A stretch of DNA of 22,178 nucleotides from positions 1 to 22,178 of IMG/VR virus record IMGVR_UViG_3300035179_000888; one strand, given 5' to 3'. Position numbers and translations under genes: made by a program. Source of the DNA: a virus. Positions 20,724-22,178 of the stretch are shown one piece after another. The notes under the pieces were generated by a model. That model did not search any database. It worked only from the letters and a program-made list of their open reading frames with translations, and had not been told where the DNA came from. Position 1 is the first letter of the stretch. The number at the start of each line of letters is the position of its first letter.

Positions 20724-22178
20724 TTACTTTAGTCCGTATTCTTCAACCCAATCGTAATAGGTCTGGGTGCTTATGCCCATGTCGCGACAGATTTTGTTAA
20801 CACTTTCACCCTTACCGATTTTGTCAGCTAACAGTCTATCTACAGGTTTTCCGAATTTTCGTTCAAGCTCCCACTTACGTTTACTAAGCACATTTACGTT
20901 TGGGCTTGAAAAACCACCACTCTGAGTCCTGGTCAAGCCTAAGACTATGTCGCCTCCTGGAATCCGTTCTAAACCCTCTTCTTCTCGAATCTCGTTCACT
21001 GTCATCCAGTTAGTTTTGACTTCCAATACACGAACCTTGTCAAGTTCAGCAGCAGCATGATCCCTCGGATTGATCTCGAAACCACCTAACCATTTAATCT
21101 TGTAAGGAGCATTTGGAATTTGCTTTGTCTCCATCAATCTGTCGATTAATTCCATTATGCCGGGTTCATAGCGGCTTTGGCAGTCGCTGATCAGCTTGAA
21201 GTATTCGCGTTCGTTGACTTCGCTTCCAGCCAATTGGCCTGCTTGTGCTCCTCGCAGGATTGCCATGGGAATGCTTGTTCCAGCGCTGATGTTTTCCATT
21301 ATTGGTGTGTAGTAGGGTTCAGGGTCTAGGGCTCTGCCAGCTAAGCCTTTAAACTCGATGGTTGTGTTTTCGTCTGTCCACATGCTTGTTTGCGCTGTTA
21401 GAGGACCCCACTCTTCCTTGTACTTTTTAATCTGCTCTTCTGTAGCGCCTTTAACCGTAACCACTGGAAACCCGCTTCCATAACGATACATAGTTTGACC
21501 CATACCCCAACGAATATTACGTAGAACCGTTAAATCGTCCCAGACAGGCTCTAGCACGCTTATGCCCTTATAGCCAGGCTCAATCTTGCGTGTGGCAAAA
21601 TGAATCACACGACTATAATGAATTTCGACTTCTTCCGTATCACTTATTTTTACCTTGTAGATTTCTGGCAAGCCGAAACGTGGGCTTTCTTTGTTTTTGT
21701 CAACTTCAACACTTGTTATCATGGGAGGACTGTAGGCTTCTAATGTAACGATTTTCTCAGGCTGCGATACGAGCGTCTTTAGCGTGATGCCTTTATCCTT
21801 GTAGCCTAAAACAACTATTGACCAGCCATAAGCCCTCTCGAAAACCGTTGCTTGTGTGAAGACATCTTTTGCATTAAGGAGAAGCAACTCTTTCTGCACA
21901 GTCTCGTTAAATTTCGCTTGGTCAACACCTTCCTCAAGCGGTTCAACCTCAAACCAGTTGTCGAAAACATCATGAGCCACAGCAAAAACTATCCTGTGAG
22001 CTACGGGTTCACGCTTTAAGGCAAAAGTAATGTTGGCAGCCGTTATAGGCTGGCCAAACTCGACGCCCAAACCCGTATGAATCCGCTGTATCTCAGTCTG
22101 AGTTTTTGTTGGTGCAGAGTGAAAACCTAAAAGCCTAGCCATGGTGGTCTGTGCAACATGTTTCAGCCTAACAGCCAT
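20724..22178 (-). CDS. Portal protein with C-terminal helix-turn-helix, 484 aa or longer
   Basis: Portal of the DUF1073-like type, the ring through which DNA enters the head. Visible features: FGQPITAANITFALKREPVA near residue 40-60, DVFDNWFEVEPLEEG, the wing (YGWSIVVLGYKDKGITLKTL), VIHFATRKIEPGYKGISVLEPV, MYRYGSGFPVVTVKG, and the clip/stem region with GAQAGQLAGSEVNEREYFKL and INPRDHAAAELDKVRV. The last 45 or so residues are unexpected: GKPVDRLLADKIGKGESVNK followed by ICRDMGISTQTYYDWVEEYG form a helix-turn-helix. The ATG at 22178 is the last base triplet of the window, so the start may lie further upstream and the gene should be treated as possibly 5' partial. Confidence 0.85.
   Translation of the reverse strand: MAVRLKHVAQTTMARLLGFHSAPTKTQTEIQRIHTGLGVEFGQPITAANITFALKREPVAHRIVFAVAHDVFDNWFEVEPLEEGVDQAKFNETVQKELLLLNAKDVFTQATVFERAYGWSIVVLGYKDKGITLKTLVSQPEKIVTLEAYSPPMITSVEVDKNKESPRFGLPEIYKVKISDTEEVEIHYSRVIHFATRKIEPGYKGISVLEPVWDDLTVLRNIRWGMGQTMYRYGSGFPVVTVKGATEEQIKKYKEEWGPLTAQTSMWTDENTTIEFKGLAGRALDPEPYYTPIMENISAGTSIPMAILRGAQAGQLAGSEVNEREYFKLISDCQSRYEPGIMELIDRLMETKQIPNAPYKIKWLGGFEINPRDHAAAELDKVRVLEVKTNWMTVNEIREEEGLERIPGGDIVLGLTRTQSGGFSSPNVNVLSKRKWELERKFGKPVDRLLADKIGKGESVNKICRDMGISTQTYYDWVEEYGLK

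Overview
The window is most probably the structural half of a tailed (HK97-fold, Caudoviricetes-type) virus or provirus of an archaeon. The virus is identified by a complete packaging and virion gene set: portal, DUF2213-type protease, scaffold, decoration protein, major capsid protein, connectors, tail tube, tail chaperone, tape-measure-like protein, hub and terminase. An archaeal host is inferred from TATA-type promoters with leaders of about 10 nt in front of several genes, strong GGAGGTGA ribosome sites, a 54-residue AbrB-type regulator, a COG2401-type ABC-ATPase/acetyltransferase and a small winged-helix regulator. An uncultured Thermoproteota lineage such as Bathyarchaeia would fit, but this cannot be proven from the sequence. 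No integrase, replication gene or lytic enzyme is visible.

Layout. Positions 1-1450 hold small accessory genes (three of them membrane proteins) and 1774-1938 an AbrB-like regulator. From 11899 leftward to 1974 runs one long minus-strand connector/tail operon: adaptor, head closure fused to a helical-toroid domain, tail terminator with an inserted domain, tail tube, a small protein, tail assembly chaperone with a -1 frameshift, gp10-like protein, very short tape measure, baseplate hub/fibre, two small tail proteins, and an ABC-ATPase/GNAT protein. From 12035 to 14511 the plus strand carries an unknown protein, a two-helix membrane protein, and the small and large terminase. A tRNA 3'-end-like sequence follows at once. 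Next come two plus-strand cargo genes (14636-16170): a Tag-like DNA glycosylase with an iron-sulphur cluster and a PD-(D/E)XK nuclease. From 22178 leftward to 16574 runs the minus-strand head module (portal, membrane protein, protease, scaffold, decoration protein, encapsulin-like capsid protein, small head protein), interrupted by a plus-strand membrane protein and followed by a winged-helix regulator.

How it works together. The portal, protease, scaffold, capsid and decoration proteins build the head. TerS/TerL package DNA. The adaptor, closure and terminator proteins join head to tail, and the tube, chaperone pair and short tape measure build a short tail. Three virion proteins (closure, terminator, hub) carry extra domains that look suited to binding or cutting surface glycans. 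A 17-bp motif, TTTYAVYTAAYCAAAAT, occurs three times at 32-33 bp spacing before the head operon and once more before the protease operon, and part of it recurs before the tail operon. It is a candidate common operator for late genes.

Best leads: the glycosylase-nuclease pair beside the tRNA-like sequence, the T_TTT_TTA frameshift in the tail chaperone, the six-hairpin/head-closure fusion, and the operator array.
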